A DNA stretch of 64,000 nt from Hypericum androsaemum. Its lineage: Eukaryota; Streptophyta; Magnoliopsida; Malpighiales; Hypericaceae. The notes beneath the pieces are model-generated. The model was not told where the DNA came from and searched no databases. It saw only the letters and a list, made by a program, of their open reading frames with translations. Position 1 is the first letter of the stretch, and every line of letters starts with the position of its first letter. The translations under genes and the position numbers were made by a program. Below, piece by piece: positions 1 through 10,525 of this stretch. The stretch spans positions 8,457,176 to 8,521,175 of the forward strand of contig OZ023187.1 of the NCBI GenBank assembly GCA_963995505.1, in the 5' to 3' direction.

Positions 1-7
1 AGTTTGT

Positions 8-383
8 TGTCACGATATTATTATTATGTCAGTTATTTTCCTTTTGTTGATGTCGTGGGTCTTGTCTTGATAGTGGGTCTTGTTAGTGGGCTATCATGTT
101 GTCCAGTTAGTGGGTTAGATCGTGTCTCATTATGGGCCACGATTAATTAGTTAATTGCTTTCCCTAAAGGTGCCCAGTGCACGTGGGTTCATGGGATGAG
201 TGATGGGCTTGTCATCACCATGAGTATATAATGATGGTCCAATTATGGAAAAGGGTATGGAATGATTAATATAATCCCTTCTACCCACTTCTCTCTTCTT
301 CTCTCCCTCCCTTTCTTCTTCTCTTTCTTCCCCGATATTCTGTCTCTCCCAGAATTCTTTTCTTCCACATCTAGTGTGTAACA
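8..383 (+). repeat. 5' LTR of the chromovirus
   Basis: Begins TGTCACGATATT and ends GTGTAACA, the standard TG...CA borders. A TATA-like stretch (GAGTATATAATG) lies near 222, followed by a pyrimidine-rich CT tract near 280-340, a layout typical of a promoter followed by the R/U5 region. The 3' LTR is the same apart from one base. Confidence 0.95.
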
Positions 384-385
384 GG

Positions 386-397
386 TGGTATCAGAGC
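386..397 (+). other. Primer binding site, initiator-Met tRNA
   Basis: TGGTATCAGAGC lies two bases after the 5' LTR. It is the classical complement of the 3' end of plant initiator methionine tRNA, used to prime minus-strand synthesis. Confidence 0.93.
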
Positions 398-404
398 TAG
401 CAAC

Positions 405-3400
405 ATGACAACACGTTCCAAGTCCACGGAAGAACGACTTGAGAAACTCGAAACTACTCTCTCTGAATTCACTCAAGAGTTCAGTGCACGCCTCCAAGAA
501 GCATGGAACCGTATCGAGCAACACCACACCGACAGCCATCACAAATTCGAGCTACTCCAACAAGACAACAACCATAAGTTCGAGTTAATCCACAAGGCCT
601 TAACTTCACACCCTCCTCACGACAAGGGCGAGACCGACAAGGGTATATTAGGCACCCCGCCTAATGACCATACCGCAACGGCATCATCGGCTTCCACCAC
701 AACGGCTTCATCGACTCCCACCCCAGCGGCATCGATGACTCCAACAGCCGTAACACCGACGGTCAGGCGATCCGGGGATACCAAGTTGCGCCTCGACTTT
801 CCGGGGTTCACTCCTTCCAATCCTCGGAACTGGGTTCGGAAGTGTGAAAAATACTTTGATGTTAACGAAGTGGAAGAGAACCGAAAGGTGAAGTTAGCCA
901 GCCTCTATTTAGACGAAGAGGGGGACATTTGGCTCGACAATGAGTTGCTCCACGATCGCACCCTCACATGGCCTCAATTCGTGGACCTCTTGTGCGAGAG
1001 ATTTGGAGACCAAAATTCCGGTGACGTGGTGAAAGAATTTAACCACCTCCGGCAGATAGGAAGTGTTCGTGAGTACATACGCAAGTTCGAAGAGCTCAAG
1101 GGTAGCATGCTCCGCGAGAATCCCGCCGTAACCGAAAGGTACTTCGTTTTCAGTTTCATTGGGGGACTTAACGAAGCTATTGAATCCATGGTCAGGACTC
1201 ATGATCCGGTCACCCTGCGCGACGCCTTTGCAAAAGCCAAGCGTCACGAGACAGCTCTAAAAGCAGTTTATAAAGGCCAGTCTGTTTGTGGTAGCGGGAG
1301 TACCATTCAAACCTCAAAACCAGTTCCGATAGCTCAGAATGTTGCCCCGCTGCGGAAGGAACCCTCCTGCTATAAGTGTGGCAAAAGGTGGTTCAAGGGA
1401 CACACTTGTGTCGGGCGACAAATCGGCATCAATGTCTTGGAGGAGGAGAAGCTGGTGCAAGATGAGTCAGCCGACGTCGACAAAGGGGCCGATGATGATG
1501 AGGAAGTGGAGATATCCATGCACGCCATCAATGGAAGTAGCGGAAGTGGGACGATAAAACTACGGGGCATGATCCGGGGTAAACCTGTACTCCTTCTCCT
1601 AGACACGGGAAGTACAGCCACCTTTATCGACTCCAACTTAATTCGCAAGATAAAGCTGGATGAGATGAAGGCACCCGACATGACAATTGCTCTCGCCAAT
1701 GGTGCCAAAGTCACTTGCTCACGAATTTGCCCCGACCTCGAATGGGAAATGTGTGGTAGCAAGTTTTGCTTTGGTTTTAGAATCCTTGACCTTGGCACTT
1801 ATGATATCGTACTTGGAACAGATTGGATGCAGGAAGTAAATCCTATTACCTTCGACTTCATACGGGCCCAAGCTACGATCAGTCACAAAGGCAAGGAGAT
1901 TATCTTGAAGGGGCATCGCAATGGACAGTCCAAGCAAGCTGAACTCAGTTGTCTTTTGGAGGAATTTCCTCTGAAGTCAATGGGAGTGGAGAAAATTGAA
2001 GGAGCTGTCTGGGTATTCTTGGACCAGTCGATAACAGGAGCAATTACCCACCAAGAAGTGGCCTATATGATGGACTTAAAGGACGTCGGAGGGAAGGAAT
2101 TTGGTGCGACTTTTGGAGCTCAACTTCAAGACTTAATGCAATCGTACAACACCCTCTTTGAGGAGCCTAAAATGCTTCCACCAGCTCGGTCGCACGATCA
2201 CGGGATCACACTGAGTCCCGGAGCTACTGCGGTGTCGGTACGACCCTACCGCTACCCCTACTACCAAAAAGGCGAGATTGAAGCACAAGTCCAGCAGCTC
2301 CTTGAGTCGGGGTTCATTCGCCCTAGTAGAAGTCCTTTCGCATCGCCCGTATTGCTGGTCAAAAAGAAGGACGGAAGTTGGAGAATGTGCGTTGACTACC
2401 GTCAACTCAACAGCCGGACCGTCAAAGATAAGTACCCAATCTCGATGATTGATGACTTGCTTGACGAACTACATGGTGCCAGGGTGTTCTCCAAACTAGA
2501 TCTCCGAGCCGGATACCATCAAATCCGAATGAAGGAGGAGGACATTCCCAAGACGGCTTTTAGGATGCATCACGGACACTATGAGTTCCGAGTACTGCCT
2601 TTCGGTCTCACGAACGCACCTGCCACATTCCAATCCTTGATGAATCAGGTCTTATCGCCTTACTTGCGTCAATTCGTATTGGTGTTTTTTGATGATATTC
2701 TCATCTACAGCAAAGAAGTCAGCCTCCATATTGAACATCTCACCAATGTGTTCGAATTGTTGCAAAAAGAGAATTTTTTCTTGAAGCTCTCCAAATGTGA
2801 ATTTGGAGTGGCTCGGGTTGACTACCTTGGGCATGTGATATCGGCGGACGGAGTGGCCACGGACCCTAAAAAAATTGAAGCCATGTTGAATTGGCCCACG
2901 CCCAAGACGGTACGCGACTTGCGAGGTTTCCTTGGCCTCACGGGTTACTACCGTAAGTTCATACGAGACTACGGGAAGGTAGCTCAACCACTGACCAAAC
3001 TACTTCGCAAGGATGGATTTAAGTGGTCGCCGGAAGCGGATGATGCTTTCACTCAACTCAAAATGCTCATGTCTCATGCACCAATATTAGCTTACCCTAA
3101 CTTTTCATGTAAGTTTGTGTTGGAAACAGACGCATCAGATCGAGGCATTGGAGCGGTTCTCACTCAAGAGGGAAAGTCGATAGCCTTCATGAGTGAAGCG
3201 TTGGGTCCCCGTAATGCTGGCCTCGCCGTCTACGAAAAGGAGTTACTGGCCATCTTGTCTGCGGTCAACCGATGGCGTCACTATCTTGAAGGAGCATCAT
3301 TTGTAATCAAAACCGACCATCAAAGCTTGCAGTTCTTGCTCGACCAGAAGGTACACACCAATTTACAGCGAAAAGGCATCTCAAGATTGATGGGCTTGGA

Positions 3401-4502
3401 CTTCACGATCGAGTATCGTCGAGGGTTTGAAAACAAGGCTGCCGACGCACTCTCCAGGTTGCCTGACCACCGATCAGCAGCTCCAACTCATGCTGAAATA
3501 CATGCTATATCGGTTGTAGTTCCCCAGTGGAAGGAAACCTTGGCTGCGAGCTATCGGGATGACGGAAAGGCCCAACAATTGGTCACCGAGCTCACCATTT
3601 CACCAGACCAAAATTCCAACTTCAAGCTGCATCAAGGAGTTCTCTGCCACAAAGGGCGGTTGTACGTGGGAAGCACGGGAGAATTACGCAATGACATTAT
3701 CAAGCAGATGCATGATTCTTCCGTGGGCGGCCACTCCGGATGCTTGGTTACCTACAAGAGAGTGAAAAGACACTTTTACTGGCCTGGCTTGAAGGCACAT
3801 GTCACTTCTTTTGTTGCTAACTGTGATACTTGTCAGAGATGCAAGTCCGAGCATGTCGCCTACCCCAGTCTCTTGCAGCCCTTAGAGATTCCCGATGGCG
3901 TGTGGAAAGACATAGCTGTGGACTTCGTAGAGGGTCTACCCAAGTCAGTGGGTAAGGACGTTATCCTTGTCGTAGTGGACCGATTTTCGAAGTACGGGCA
4001 TTTTGTTCTATTGTCGCACCCGTTCACTGCGATGCAGGTCGCTCACCTTCTTATTGATAACGTGTTCAAGCTTCACGGGCTGCCTAACACTATTGTCTCA
4101 GATCGGGACAAGATCTTCACTAGCAATATTTGGAAAGAGTTGTTTCGTGCCTTTGGAACTACTCTACAGCTGAGCTCCGCCTACCATCCTCAATCCGACG
4201 GCCAGACGGAAAGGTTGAACCAATGTCTTGAGCACTACCTTCGTGTCATGTGCTTCCAACGTCCCGGGACTTGGTCGAAGTGGCTATCCTTGGCAGAGTT
4301 ATGGTACAACAGCTCCTTTCACTCGGCTATCCAACGCTCACCCTTTGAAGTGGTCTATGGTTATGGGCCGCCTTCTATTCCCGGACTTAAAGACGAGCAA
4401 CCGTCCGTCGCGGTGGTCGCCGACTTCACAACTAGACATGCTCAAATGGTGAGAATTCTGTCCGAGTCACTTCAACAAGCTCAGAATCGAATGAAGTCAT
4501 AA
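405..4502 (+). CDS. Gag-Pol polyprotein of the chromovirus, ended by an in-frame stop
   Basis: A 1365-residue reading frame. Gag holds a coiled, Glu/Gln-rich start and a retrotransposon-gag domain (about residues 125-280), then a modified zinc knuckle at about 322-335 (C-x2-C-x7-H-x-C). The aspartic protease has DTGS at about 400-403. Reverse transcriptase has an FFDD catalytic core at about 761-764. RNase H begins near ETDAS at about 907. Integrase has a zinc-binding H/C region and a D-x59-D-x35-E triad (about D1173, D1233, E1269). The first ATG lies seven bases after the primer binding site, as usual. The stop TAA at 4500-4502 falls in the integrase C-terminal linker. The same frame runs on to 4967, so this is a nonsense mutation rather than the natural end. 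Everything else looks uninterrupted. Confidence 0.93.
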   Translation: MTTRSKSTEERLEKLETTLSEFTQEFSARLQEAWNRIEQHHTDSHHKFELLQQDNNHKFELIHKALTSHPPHDKGETDKGILGTPPNDHTATASSASTTTASSTPTPAASMTPTAVTPTVRRSGDTKLRLDFPGFTPSNPRNWVRKCEKYFDVNEVEENRKVKLASLYLDEEGDIWLDNELLHDRTLTWPQFVDLLCERFGDQNSGDVVKEFNHLRQIGSVREYIRKFEELKGSMLRENPAVTERYFVFSFIGGLNEAIESMVRTHDPVTLRDAFAKAKRHETALKAVYKGQSVCGSGSTIQTSKPVPIAQNVAPLRKEPSCYKCGKRWFKGHTCVGRQIGINVLEEEKLVQDESADVDKGADDDEEVEISMHAINGSSGSGTIKLRGMIRGKPVLLLLDTGSTATFIDSNLIRKIKLDEMKAPDMTIALANGAKVTCSRICPDLEWEMCGSKFCFGFRILDLGTYDIVLGTDWMQEVNPITFDFIRAQATISHKGKEIILKGHRNGQSKQAELSCLLEEFPLKSMGVEKIEGAVWVFLDQSITGAITHQEVAYMMDLKDVGGKEFGATFGAQLQDLMQSYNTLFEEPKMLPPARSHDHGITLSPGATAVSVRPYRYPYYQKGEIEAQVQQLLESGFIRPSRSPFASPVLLVKKKDGSWRMCVDYRQLNSRTVKDKYPISMIDDLLDELHGARVFSKLDLRAGYHQIRMKEEDIPKTAFRMHHGHYEFRVLPFGLTNAPATFQSLMNQVLSPYLRQFVLVFFDDILIYSKEVSLHIEHLTNVFELLQKENFFLKLSKCEFGVARVDYLGHVISADGVATDPKKIEAMLNWPTPKTVRDLRGFLGLTGYYRKFIRDYGKVAQPLTKLLRKDGFKWSPEADDAFTQLKMLMSHAPILAYPNFSCKFVLETDASDRGIGAVLTQEGKSIAFMSEALGPRNAGLAVYEKELLAILSAVNRWRHYLEGASFVIKTDHQSLQFLLDQKVHTNLQRKGISRLMGLDFTIEYRRGFENKAADALSRLPDHRSAAPTHAEIHAISVVVPQWKETLAASYRDDGKAQQLVTELTISPDQNSNFKLHQGVLCHKGRLYVGSTGELRNDIIKQMHDSSVGGHSGCLVTYKRVKRHFYWPGLKAHVTSFVANCDTCQRCKSEHVAYPSLLQPLEIPDGVWKDIAVDFVEGLPKSVGKDVILVVVDRFSKYGHFVLLSHPFTAMQVAHLLIDNVFKLHGLPNTIVSDRDKIFTSNIWKELFRAFGTTLQLSSAYHPQSDGQTERLNQCLEHYLRVMCFQRPGTWSKWLSLAELWYNSSFHSAIQRSPFEVVYGYGPPSIPGLKDEQPSVAVVADFTTRHAQMVRILSESLQQAQNRMKS

Positions 4503-4967
4503 GCGGACAGGGGTAGAAGCGAGCGTTCCTTTGAAGTGGGAGATGAAGTTTTCCTGAAGTTACAACCATACAGACAGTCCACTCTGGCTGTTCGTTCTAG
4601 TGTTAAGCTTGCAGCTAAATATTTTGGTCCTTTCCGCATCCTGGCGAAGGTGGGGCAGGTCGCTTACAAGCTCGACTTACCCTCAACTTGTAACATCCAC
4701 CCGGTGTTTCATGTATCATTGCTCAAACGGCGAGTCGGAGCCGGAAATATTGCAATTAGCACTCCGCCATTGAGCACGACCGAGGGTCAGTTGAAGTCCG
4801 AACCAGAAGCAGTCCTTGATCGCCGCCTGGTCAAACGAGATAATAGGGCTGTTGTTCAGGTGCTCATTAAGTGGACAAATCTACATGTTGAAGACTCCAC
4901 TTGGGAGGATTACAACGCCATAAAAGCCCAGTTTCCGGTGGTGGAAGATCTGAATTCCAGGCTCTGA
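4503..4967 (+). pseudogene. C-terminal end of the polyprotein (integrase tail and chromodomain), cut off by the stop
   Basis: Continues in exactly the frame of the preceding polyprotein after the TAA at 4500-4502. It encodes the integrase C-terminal SH3-like region (GDEVFLKLQPY, then KYFGPF and HPVFHVSLLK) and a chromodomain-like end (VLIKW..., STWED). In chromoviruses this tail binds the integrase complex to heterochromatin marks. The first internal Met is at 4536, but initiation there is not expected. The segment would be made only by stop readthrough or supplied by another copy. Confidence 0.88.
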
Positions 4968-5012
4968 GTTCATGAATTCTTGGGACAAGAATTCGTTATA
5001 ACGACGGGCGAA

Positions 5013-5388
5013 TGTCACGATATTATTATTATGTCAGTTATTTTTCTTTTGTTGATGTCGTGGGTCTTGTCTTGATAGTGGGTCTTGTTAGTGGGCTATC
5101 ATGTTGTCCAGTTAGTGGGTTAGATCGTGTCTCATTATGGGCCACGATTAATTAGTTAATTGCTTTCCCTAAAGGTGCCCAGTGCACGTGGGTTCATGGG
5201 ATGAGTGATGGGCTTGTCATCACCATGAGTATATAATGATGGTCCAATTATGGAAAAGGGTATGGAATGATTAATATAATCCCTTCTACCCACTTCTCTC
5301 TTCTTCTCTCCCTCCCTTTCTTCTTCTCTTTCTTCCCCGATATTCTGTCTCTCCCAGAATTCTTTTCTTCCACATCTAGTGTGTAACA
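5013..5388 (+). repeat. 3' LTR of the chromovirus
   Basis: 376 bp, same borders as the 5' LTR and one substitution by eye. It is followed by the TTTGT target duplication at 5389-5393. Confidence 0.95.
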
Positions 5389-5499
5389 TTTGTTCTCAAA
5401 CTTGCCATTTTCCGGATTCTATATACCCATTGAAAAGATGGTAAAATTCTCACCAATTATTTTACATTCTTACATTTTTTAGACTTGAATTCGAAATTT

Positions 5500-6070
5500 C
5501 TTTGAAGATACGACGCATAATCACAAACTTTTCCATCATACTGTCAAACTTCATATAAAAATGGTTGTTTCGGTCGAATTCACTCAAGGATTTAGCCCGA
5601 CAAGATCTGTTGCTCTACTTGGAGTCCCATGTATAAGGACGTATTTGATTTTATTTCTCCCCTCGACGATTCTCTGATGTTTAACGGAAGCACTCATTCA
5701 GAGGGAGGTTTCAGTTTGATTTAATATTTTTTCTTTGGGGTCCAAACAGGGAACATGGATGTCGAACGAATGTAGCAGCAATAACGGATACTTTTTCTCT
5801 ACTATAATTTTTTTCTATTGGGTTTTAGTTACGGTGGGATTTGTAGTGAGGCTCGTTGGTGGTATTCAACATTCTTTTCTTTATGTAAATATTATCAAAA
5901 AAATGTTGACCATAGTATTCCGCTGCTCTTTTGTAGAATTTACACCAAATATTGAGGACTTGGATGGGTTGATATGGAGCCGAGAAATCACCCCGAGTAT
6001 AGTGCAAATTCTGTATGGTATCCGAATTGGAGTTATCCAGTTGCTATCTAACAGTTTGAAAAGAAGCCTC
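5500..6070. repeat. Dispersed repeat, copy 1 of a pair (other copy 22940-24610)
   Basis: The stretches around 5500-5730 and 5845-6065 match 22940-23160 and 24350-24600, with shared runs such as GTATAAGGACGTATTTGATT. The second copy is interrupted by about 1.1 kb containing a terminal-inverted-repeat element. No coding capacity is recognised in either copy. The ORF of 120 codons at 5735-6097 has no family features and looks accidental. The 6,100-7,000 stretch that follows holds nothing I recognise. Confidence 0.7.
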
Positions 6071-7019
6071 GTATTGCGACGAGAATATTCACCTTAACCA
6101 AACCTTAATCAATATCTTCTAAGAAAAAAATCTTAATCAATACAGTTCCAAAACTGTATTGGAACAGATTTCATTATAAATTAATTATTTGTTATATTTC
6201 GAATGTTCATAAATCACGTAACTAGATAATTATTTTGAATAAATACTTGCAACCTCACTCAACCTGATCAATCATAATCCCTTCCGGGATAAGATCGACC
6301 ATGCTCACATGGCAAATAAGTTGTAGTATCTCTTTTTATATATAAATTAATTTGTAGTATCCTTTCCGGATAAAATTTCTATTTTTTTCTCCCATTCAAG
6401 AAGTATGGGGACTCAACTGATTTGTTGACTTTTAAAGAAAAAACTTAGAATAAAAAAAATTAAAGGACTGAAGCTGTCACGCGCCCTTGCGCAAGGAGTC
6501 CCTTTGGTCCCCCTGCTAGCCACACGCCTATTTGTCCTTTGCTCCTGATTTTTGACTTAATTACAAAACTACCATCCCTTGCTCCTTTGGTTAGAATGGG
6601 CCGGAAAAGTCCAGTCCGGACCTAATCCAACCCGTCATTGGAGACCTTGCCCTTTCGTGGAATAACTCCCTCACTATAACAAAGTATATATATACCAATC
6701 GTCTAGATTTATCTATTGGCCTGAGGTGACATTCTATTTTTGTTTATGGGGAACCAAATGGTTCTAAGAAGCTCTATTTCTTGGGACTAATTATCGAGTA
6801 GAAGATTTAGCTTGTATGAATCGCTATTAGTTTGGTACCACTAGAGGGCCATAGCTACCAATTAGGCAAGAGATAATTCCCCAAGACTTTTTGTGGGTGA
6901 TCTCAACACTATTACTTGTTTCGAAAAAAACAAAAAATACTAATAATACTGTTCAAAAATAATTCAACTAATGAAGTACTAGCTTAACTTTTCAAAAACA
7001 AAGTCGACTATAAAGAACA

Positions 7020-7495
7020 AATGTCTCGTTATGATAAATGACATGTCTATTTATGAACAAATGGCATACTGATTTCGATAAAATGGCATGTTCGGTTATG
7101 ACCAAATGGCAGGCCTGGTTATGATAAAATGACATGTCCGGTTACGATAAAATAGCATACCCAGTTATAACCAAATGACAGACTCATTTACGATAGAATG
7201 ACATACCAAGTTATGAATAAATGGCATGCCCGATTACGATAACATAGTATACCCAGTTACGATAAAATAACATACCTAGTTATGAATAAATGACATGCTC
7301 GATTACGATAAAATGACAGCCTGGTTACTATAAAACGGTATGCCAGGCTACGATAAAATGACATGCCCGGCTATGTCTAAATAGCATGCCCGATTAATAT
7401 GTGATTAAATAATTAATTATGTTATGTTAAAATGGCATGCCTAGCTATGACCGATAGCATGCCTGACTAGGACAAATGGTATGCTCGGTTATAAT
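7020..7495. repeat. Degenerate minisatellite, about 25-bp unit
   Basis: Roughly 18 diverged copies of a 24-26-bp unit built around GATAAAATGGCATGCC followed by a variable CGGTTA/CAGTTA. The unit is related to arrays at 41105-41455, 41632-41712, 43612-43695 and 44160-44515. The 7,500-8,010 stretch after it is AT-rich and without recognised genes. Confidence 0.85.
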
Positions 7496-8018
7496 AATCT
7501 TTGTGATAAAAAATAATTAAATAATATATCAATTTGATTCACTATAGTATTAATAATGTATGATAATATGTATAATAAAAAGTTAAATAATAATCTAATT
7601 CAATTCACTATGATATACTAATTTTATAATATTTAAAAAATACTAATAAAAAAATTGTAATTAATTAAATAATACTATGCTTGTCGCACGCGCTCCCACA
7701 TGGCCCCTCAATGCGCGTCCTCCAGGCGCCTGCACGTCCCCTTTTTTTTTCTGGACTGTTTTACCCCCTATGTGTTCGGTATGAAATTGGACTCTTCTAC
7801 CCGATCCGCCCCCGAATAAGTTATAGTATCTCTTTTTATATATAAATTAAATTGTAGCATCTTATCCGGATATAATTTTCTAGGTTTTTTTTCTCGCATT
7901 CAAAAAGTATGGAGTCTATGAACTTCACTAATTCGTTGACCGTTATGGTTTTATATCAGAACAGTCCGGAGAGATTACCGGGGAACATGTGCATGTGAAG
8001 TAAATAACAATAAAAAAA

Positions 8019-8917
8019 GGGAAAAGTCCACTTTCGTACCCTGTGGTATCGACCAAAATCACTTTAGTACCCTGTGGTAAAAAACCGATCAATCGAGTCA
8101 TACTTATTCCAATTAACATCAAAAAGGGCCTCGGGCAGCTGCCCGGAGCTGCCCGAACCTACCCGCCCGCTGCCCGGGCCACGTGGTCAGCCACGTCACC
8201 AATTTTGGTGACGTGGCGCCACGTCACCAAGAGGAGGAGGAGGAGGCGGGGAGGAGGAGGAGGAGGAGGAGGAGGAGGAGGAGGAGGGGGACGCGGGGAG
8301 GAGGAGGAGGAGGAGGAGGAGGACGCGGGGAGGAGGAGGAGAGGAGGAGGGGGGCGCGGGGGAGGAGGGGGAAGCAGGGAGGAGGAGGACGCAGAGGAGG
8401 AGGGCAACGTGGGGAGGAGGAGGAGAGGAGGAGGAGGGAGACGCGGAGGAGGAGGACGCGGAGGAGGAGGAGGAGGAGGACGCGGAGGAGGAGGGGGACG
8501 CGGGGAGGAGGAGGACGCGGGGAGGAGGAGGACGCGGAGGAGGAGGGGGATGCGGGGAGGAGGAGGAGGAGGAGGAGGAGGAGGAGGAACGCGGAGGAGG
8601 AGGAGGCGGAGGAGGAGGAGGAGGAGGAGGGGGATGCGGGGAGGAGGAGGAGAGGAGGAGGAGGAGGAGGAGGGGAGGAGGAGGAGGAGGAGGAGGAGGA
8701 GGAGGAGGAGGAGGAAAATCGGAGGAGGAGGAATTGGTGACGTGGCTGACCACGTGGCCCGGGCAGCGGGCGGGTAGGTTCGGGCAGCTCCGGGCAGCTG
8801 CCCGAGGCCCTTTTTGATGTTAATTGGAATAAGTATGACTCGATTGATCGGTTTTTTACCACAGGGTACTAAAGTGATTTTGGTCGATACCACAGGGTAC
8901 GAAAGTGGACTTTTCCC
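8019..8917. mobile_element. Mutator-like non-autonomous element with perfect 186-bp inverted ends and a (GAG)n core
   Basis: The element begins GGGAAAAGTCCACTTTCG and ends with the exact reverse complement. The left arm 8019-8204 and right arm 8732-8917 agree over all 186 bp. Both arms open the same 54-residue translation from opposite strands, an independent check of identity. A 9-bp direct repeat ATAAAAAAA flanks it (8010-8018 and 8918-8926), the hallmark of Mutator superfamily insertion. There is no transposase. The centre has a 26-bp perfect palindrome (8205-8230), then about 500 bp of almost pure purine GAG/GGA repeats. The long ORFs on both strands are by-products of the repeat. Perfect arms imply recent movement or gene conversion. 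Confidence 0.93.
8231..8731. repeat. Polypurine (GAG/GGA)n tract
   Basis: About 500 bp in which the + strand is nearly all A/G, broken mainly by GACGCGG interruptions. It is the core of the surrounding Mutator-like element. Such mirror-like purine runs can adopt triplex DNA and are hard to replicate and assemble, so the exact length is uncertain. Confidence 0.9.
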
Positions 8918-9275
8918 ATAAAAAAATTGTATTTATAATAGAACTCCAGTAAGTGTGAAGAAAGTGGGATGGATTTTTTTGTTGAGTAATTTACACGGGT
9001 TGGCCTATATCCGAATTCTAGATGATATTGAAGTTTTGTTTCTCTCCTAAGCAAAGAATTTTGCCATTTCTGCAAGGATGAAAATTGACCCACAAACTCC
9101 TGAGAAACGAGGTAAGATTCGTTGCCATCCTACAAATGGGATGGATTTTGTGTATAAGCCTTTAAGCATCTAACTTATGTGTCCCTATTTTAACGCAGCG
9201 ATGCTCTCCCTTTTTCCATCTACAATTGGATTTAAATTAAACCCTCCTCCAAATTGCTCTTCAATACCACTGAAA

Positions 9276-10525
9276 ATGGAGCTCTCACGTACATCTCTTC
9301 CTGGATTTTCAATTTCAAGTGTGAGAATCCTCATATCCCCATCTTCTCGAACTATTTCCCCCCCAAAAAAAGTTAATTGTGTAACTAAAAGATTTTCTCA
9401 ATACCATATTTTGCCTCCACCTAAAATTTACAGTGATCACAACAACTCAAACATCTTATTATATCAACCCAAAAATAATTTCCCAAATATTGCTCCAAAG
9501 ATATCTTATGGGCGCAACACCATTCCCTTAACTAAGGTACATATTATATCTTGTAGTACTTTTTTATGCGTCTTAAGCGATTTTCAATATAAATCATGTC
9601 TGGGTTTTTCCATGAGATCAGTTCTTTTGCAAGTGAGCTTTATTTACGTTTTAAAGTATGCAGTAAATTATATTTCATACTTTAGCTTCGCAAACTAATG
9701 GGAGATTTAAAAACTTGAGCTTTGGCTTCCAGGCTACCGCAGATCAAAATGGAAAAGATAATTCGGATTCACCATTCACAAAAGTATTGGGATTCCCAGG
9801 CATTCTACTGCGGTTCATGAAACCACGTATCCAACTCGGAACACTTGTAGGATCCATGTAAGCTATCTTTTTCCTTTTAGCGCTTACCACATGTTGCCTT
9901 GGGAAATCTTCCAAGCGTGCTCTCCTTTTTTTTAATACTTGTATAAGAGTCGAGAATCGTCAGATCCTATTTTAAAAAGGGTCTTCCAAACGTACTCTTA
10001 CACAACTGTTGAATTTTTAATATCTCATTAGCTGAGTTCATGGGTTTCACAGCTCTCTGATGGCGAGAGCTTGGATGAAGAACGCGCTCGTCTAGTAACG
10101 CTACCACCGTGGATTTTACTTTTAAGAGTAGTGGCTGCTCTTCTTGCTTTTTGGTGTGCAAGTGGCTTCGCGAATGGCATCAACCAAATTTACGACATCG
10201 AAATTGATAAATATGTAGTCGAAATTTTATAATATTTTTTTTATAAGTGAAACTTTATAATACTATGTCTACTTCTAATCAAATTAAAGAATTCTTTCTA
10301 AGTTGTTAATTTTACAGGATCAATAAAACCCGTTCTTATCCATTGGCTTCGGGAGAACTGTCTCTCCCATTTGCGTGGATATTGGTGATATCTTTTTCAG
10401 TAATTGGTATTGCACTTTCTTCAATTCTAAATGTTCTCTGCTGCATAGTTCTGGGATCATTATATTCTGTACCTCCATTCTCCTTCAAAAGATCAACAAT
10501 TGATGCAATTCTTACTAATGCTTTG
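9276..10525 (+). pseudogene. PT-A: 5' half (exons 1-4) of an aromatic prenyltransferase gene, broken
   Basis: Homologous to PT-C exon by exon: exon 1 9276-9536 (87 codons, transit-peptide-like, starts MELSRTS), exon 2 9733-9857, exon 3 10053-10210, exon 4 10318-10525. Exon 3 encodes the first Asp-rich motif of UbiA enzymes (NQIYDIEID, prenyl-diphosphate/Mg binding). Lesions seen: a 2-bp insertion in exon 3 (158 bp against 156 in PT-C) shifting the frame to TAG at 10093-10095; the exon 3 donor GT changed to AT at 10211; a 21-bp in-frame deletion in exon 4. No exon 5 was found downstream. The rest of the gene may be PT-A' at 18486-19873, now separated by a decayed gypsy element. Exons 1 and 2 remain open, so loss is fairly recent. 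Confidence 0.88.

Larger units (their letters stand above)
8..5388 (+). mobile_element. Complete Ty3/gypsy chromovirus retrotransposon
   Basis: A full-length LTR retrotransposon. Two 376-bp LTRs (8-383 and 5013-5388) flank a gag-pol region, and the 5-bp direct repeat TTTGT sits immediately outside both ends (3-7 and 5389-5393), the expected target site duplication. By eye the LTRs differ at a single base (C/T in the early T-rich stretch), so the insertion is very recent. Order protease-RT-RNase H-integrase, plus a chromodomain-like C-terminus, places it among the chromoviruses. One in-frame stop near the end of pol is the only coding lesion I see. Confidence 0.95.

Noticed and set aside
386..397. 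tRNA gene fragments
   Set aside because: TGGTATCAGAGC matches (386, 62109, 20689) are primer binding sites next to LTRs. No cloverleaf is present.
5735..6097. 120-codon ORF in the first dispersed repeat
   Set aside because: Not preserved in the second copy (24350-24610), which has indels breaking the frame.
7020..7495. CRISPR-like repeat array
   Set aside because: Units are contiguous and diverged with no unique spacers, in a plant genome.
8043..8893. Long glycine/arginine- or proline/leucine-rich ORFs on both strands
   Set aside because: They are translations of the inverted arms and the GAG tract. No codon bias or domain is present, and each strand mirrors the other.
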